Source: Candidatus Cloacimonadota bacterium
GTDB lineage: Bacteria; Cloacimonadota; Cloacimonadia; Cloacimonadales; Cloacimonadaceae
Direction of reading: 5' to 3'
Length of the DNA stretch: 5,974 nucleotides
Assembly (NCBI GenBank): GCA_028681035.1
Contig: JAQUJJ010000182.1
Coordinates: 1-5,974 of the forward strand
Shown here: in pieces, positions 5,098 to 5,974 of the stretch
How positions within the stretch are numbered: the stretch's first letter is position 1
How the letters are laid out: each line of letters begins with the position of its first letter
The notes under the pieces: model-generated
What the model was told of the DNA's origin: nothing
The model's input: the letters and a program-made list of their open reading frames with translations, nothing else
Databases searched by the model: none
Position numbers and translations under genes: made by a program

Positions 5098-5974
5098 ATG
5101 CGTAAGAAATGGATCATAATCATCATCGTAGTGATCTTGATTGCCCTGGCTATCGGTTTTAGCCAGTGCAATAAAGCTAAGAATAAGAAGCCAGTATCGG
5201 CTGTGCAAGAGCATGATAAATATACGGTTAAGCGTGGCTCAATCGATTCCAAGATCGAGGTTACGGGCGAGGTTCAGCCTGCTACCATTGTATCCCAAAA
5301 GTCACGGGTTTCCGGTAAAATCGTGAAGTTCTACGTGAAAGAAAACGATTACGTGAAAATGGGCCAGATTCTGGCAGATATCGAGCCGGACTACAATCAG
5401 GCGAATACGCTGTTCAATACCAAAGCCTCGCTGCAGAGGGCAGAACTTGAGCTGCAGAAGGCTCAGAAGGATTTTGCAGACAGCGGTACGCTTTTGCGAA
5501 ATGAATATATCTCCCAGGCGGATTATGACAAAGCCAGAGACGCTTTGGTCTCAGCCGAAATTCAGCATGCGCAAGCCAGCCGGCAATACGAAATGATCCG
5601 GGATCTGGATGTGCCAGGCACGGTGATCCACATGTATGCTACCGCCAGTGGCACGGTGATCGAACGCAAGGTCAATGAAGGCGAAATGGTGACTTCCAGC
5701 ATCAATGCCTATGGCGAAGGCACTGTGGTGATGCAGATTGCGAACCTTTCCCACATGATCGTGCAGTCCAATATCAACGAAGTGGACATTGCCAAATTCA
5801 GAGTGGGGCAGAAGGCTACAATCAAGCTCGACGCTTTGCCCTATGAGAGCTATGAAGGCAGCATCGTGAAGATCGCCCCCAAAGCGATCACGATCAATAG
5901 CGCCAAAGTCTTCCCTGTGGAGATCAGCATCAATGCCACCGGAGACACAGCCAAACCCGGTATGACAGCCGCGA
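5098..5974 (+). CDS. Efflux periplasmic adaptor subunit, MacA/HlyD (membrane fusion protein) family, 3' partial
   Basis: The frame is open from the ATG at 5098 to the right edge: 292 codons and no stop. GAGGA at 5090-5094 serves as the ribosome site. Residues 5-21 are a strongly hydrophobic, Ile-rich N-terminal anchor after RKK. C24 follows, but Gln precedes it, so a lipobox is unlikely and an uncleaved MacA-like anchor fits better. Then come a beta strand (YTVKRGSIDSKIEVTGEV, about 42-59), the first lipoyl half (VSGKIVKFYVKENDYVKMGQ, about 71-90), a short alpha-helical coiled-coil hairpin (about 98-166), the second lipoyl half (TASGTVIERKVNEGEMV, about 182-198), and the start of the beta-barrel (VQSNINEVDIAKFRVGQKATIKLDALP, about 222-248). 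Such proteins link an inner-membrane ABC or RND transporter to an outer-membrane channel. The VTGEVQP motif, short hairpin and NEVDI resemble MacA-type adaptors, so MacB-like ABC genes are expected downstream, outside the window. A 67-nt gap with a -10 box separates it from the lipoprotein gene. Confidence 0.9.
   Translation, partial: MRKKWIIIIIVVILIALAIGFSQCNKAKNKKPVSAVQEHDKYTVKRGSIDSKIEVTGEVQPATIVSQKSRVSGKIVKFYVKENDYVKMGQILADIEPDYNQANTLFNTKASLQRAELELQKAQKDFADSGTLLRNEYISQADYDKARDALVSAEIQHAQASRQYEMIRDLDVPGTVIHMYATASGTVIERKVNEGEMVTSSINAYGEGTVVMQIANLSHMIVQSNINEVDIAKFRVGQKATIKLDALPYESYEGSIVKIAPKAITINSAKVFPVEISINATGDTAKPGMTAA

Overview
The window reads like a chromosomal segment from a Gram-negative member of the Fibrobacterota-Chlorobi-Bacteroidota (FCB) assemblage. 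Candidatus Cloacimonadota is my best guess, but this is inference from protein style and not a database result. The basis is a large secreted fibronectin-III / jelly-roll protein ending in a YPNPFNPETTI-type C-terminal sorting domain, mid-range GC, Shine-Dalgarno (SD)-led genes, a lipoprotein, and an envelope-spanning efflux adaptor. All genes are on the + strand.

Layout. (1) Positions 1-1895 hold the 3' part of a large extracellular repeat protein whose 5' end lies left of the window. It has the tail of one FN3 module, a second FN3 module that appears to be split by a domain of about 195 residues, a 'cleaved adhesin / choice-of-anchor J' jelly roll, and a FlgD-Ig-like, type IX secretion (T9SS) type A-like tail. 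(2) Positions 1896-2347 are a gene-free 452-nt stretch crowded with hairpins: a strong post-gene stem-loop, a 44-nt near-perfect palindrome, and two related 23-nt stem-loops in inverted orientation whose stems differ by compensatory base pairs. That last arrangement is like a REPIN (inverted pair of REP elements). (3) Positions 2348-5030 are a tightly coupled three-gene operon: HtpX membrane protease, then an RlmD-type rRNA uracil-5 methyltransferase (1-nt overlap), then a small NTF2-like lipoprotein (4-nt overlap). (4) From 5098 to the right edge is the N-terminal 292 residues of a MacA/HlyD-type periplasmic adaptor. It is preceded by a consensus TATAAT box, so it may have its own promoter.

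Functionally, HtpX (membrane protein quality control), the lipoprotein and the efflux adaptor are all envelope-related. The rRNA methyltransferase is a housekeeping gene carried in the same transcript. Nothing in the coding part looks like a new defence or mobile system. The least explained material is the intergenic hairpin cluster and the domain-within-domain architecture of the surface protein.
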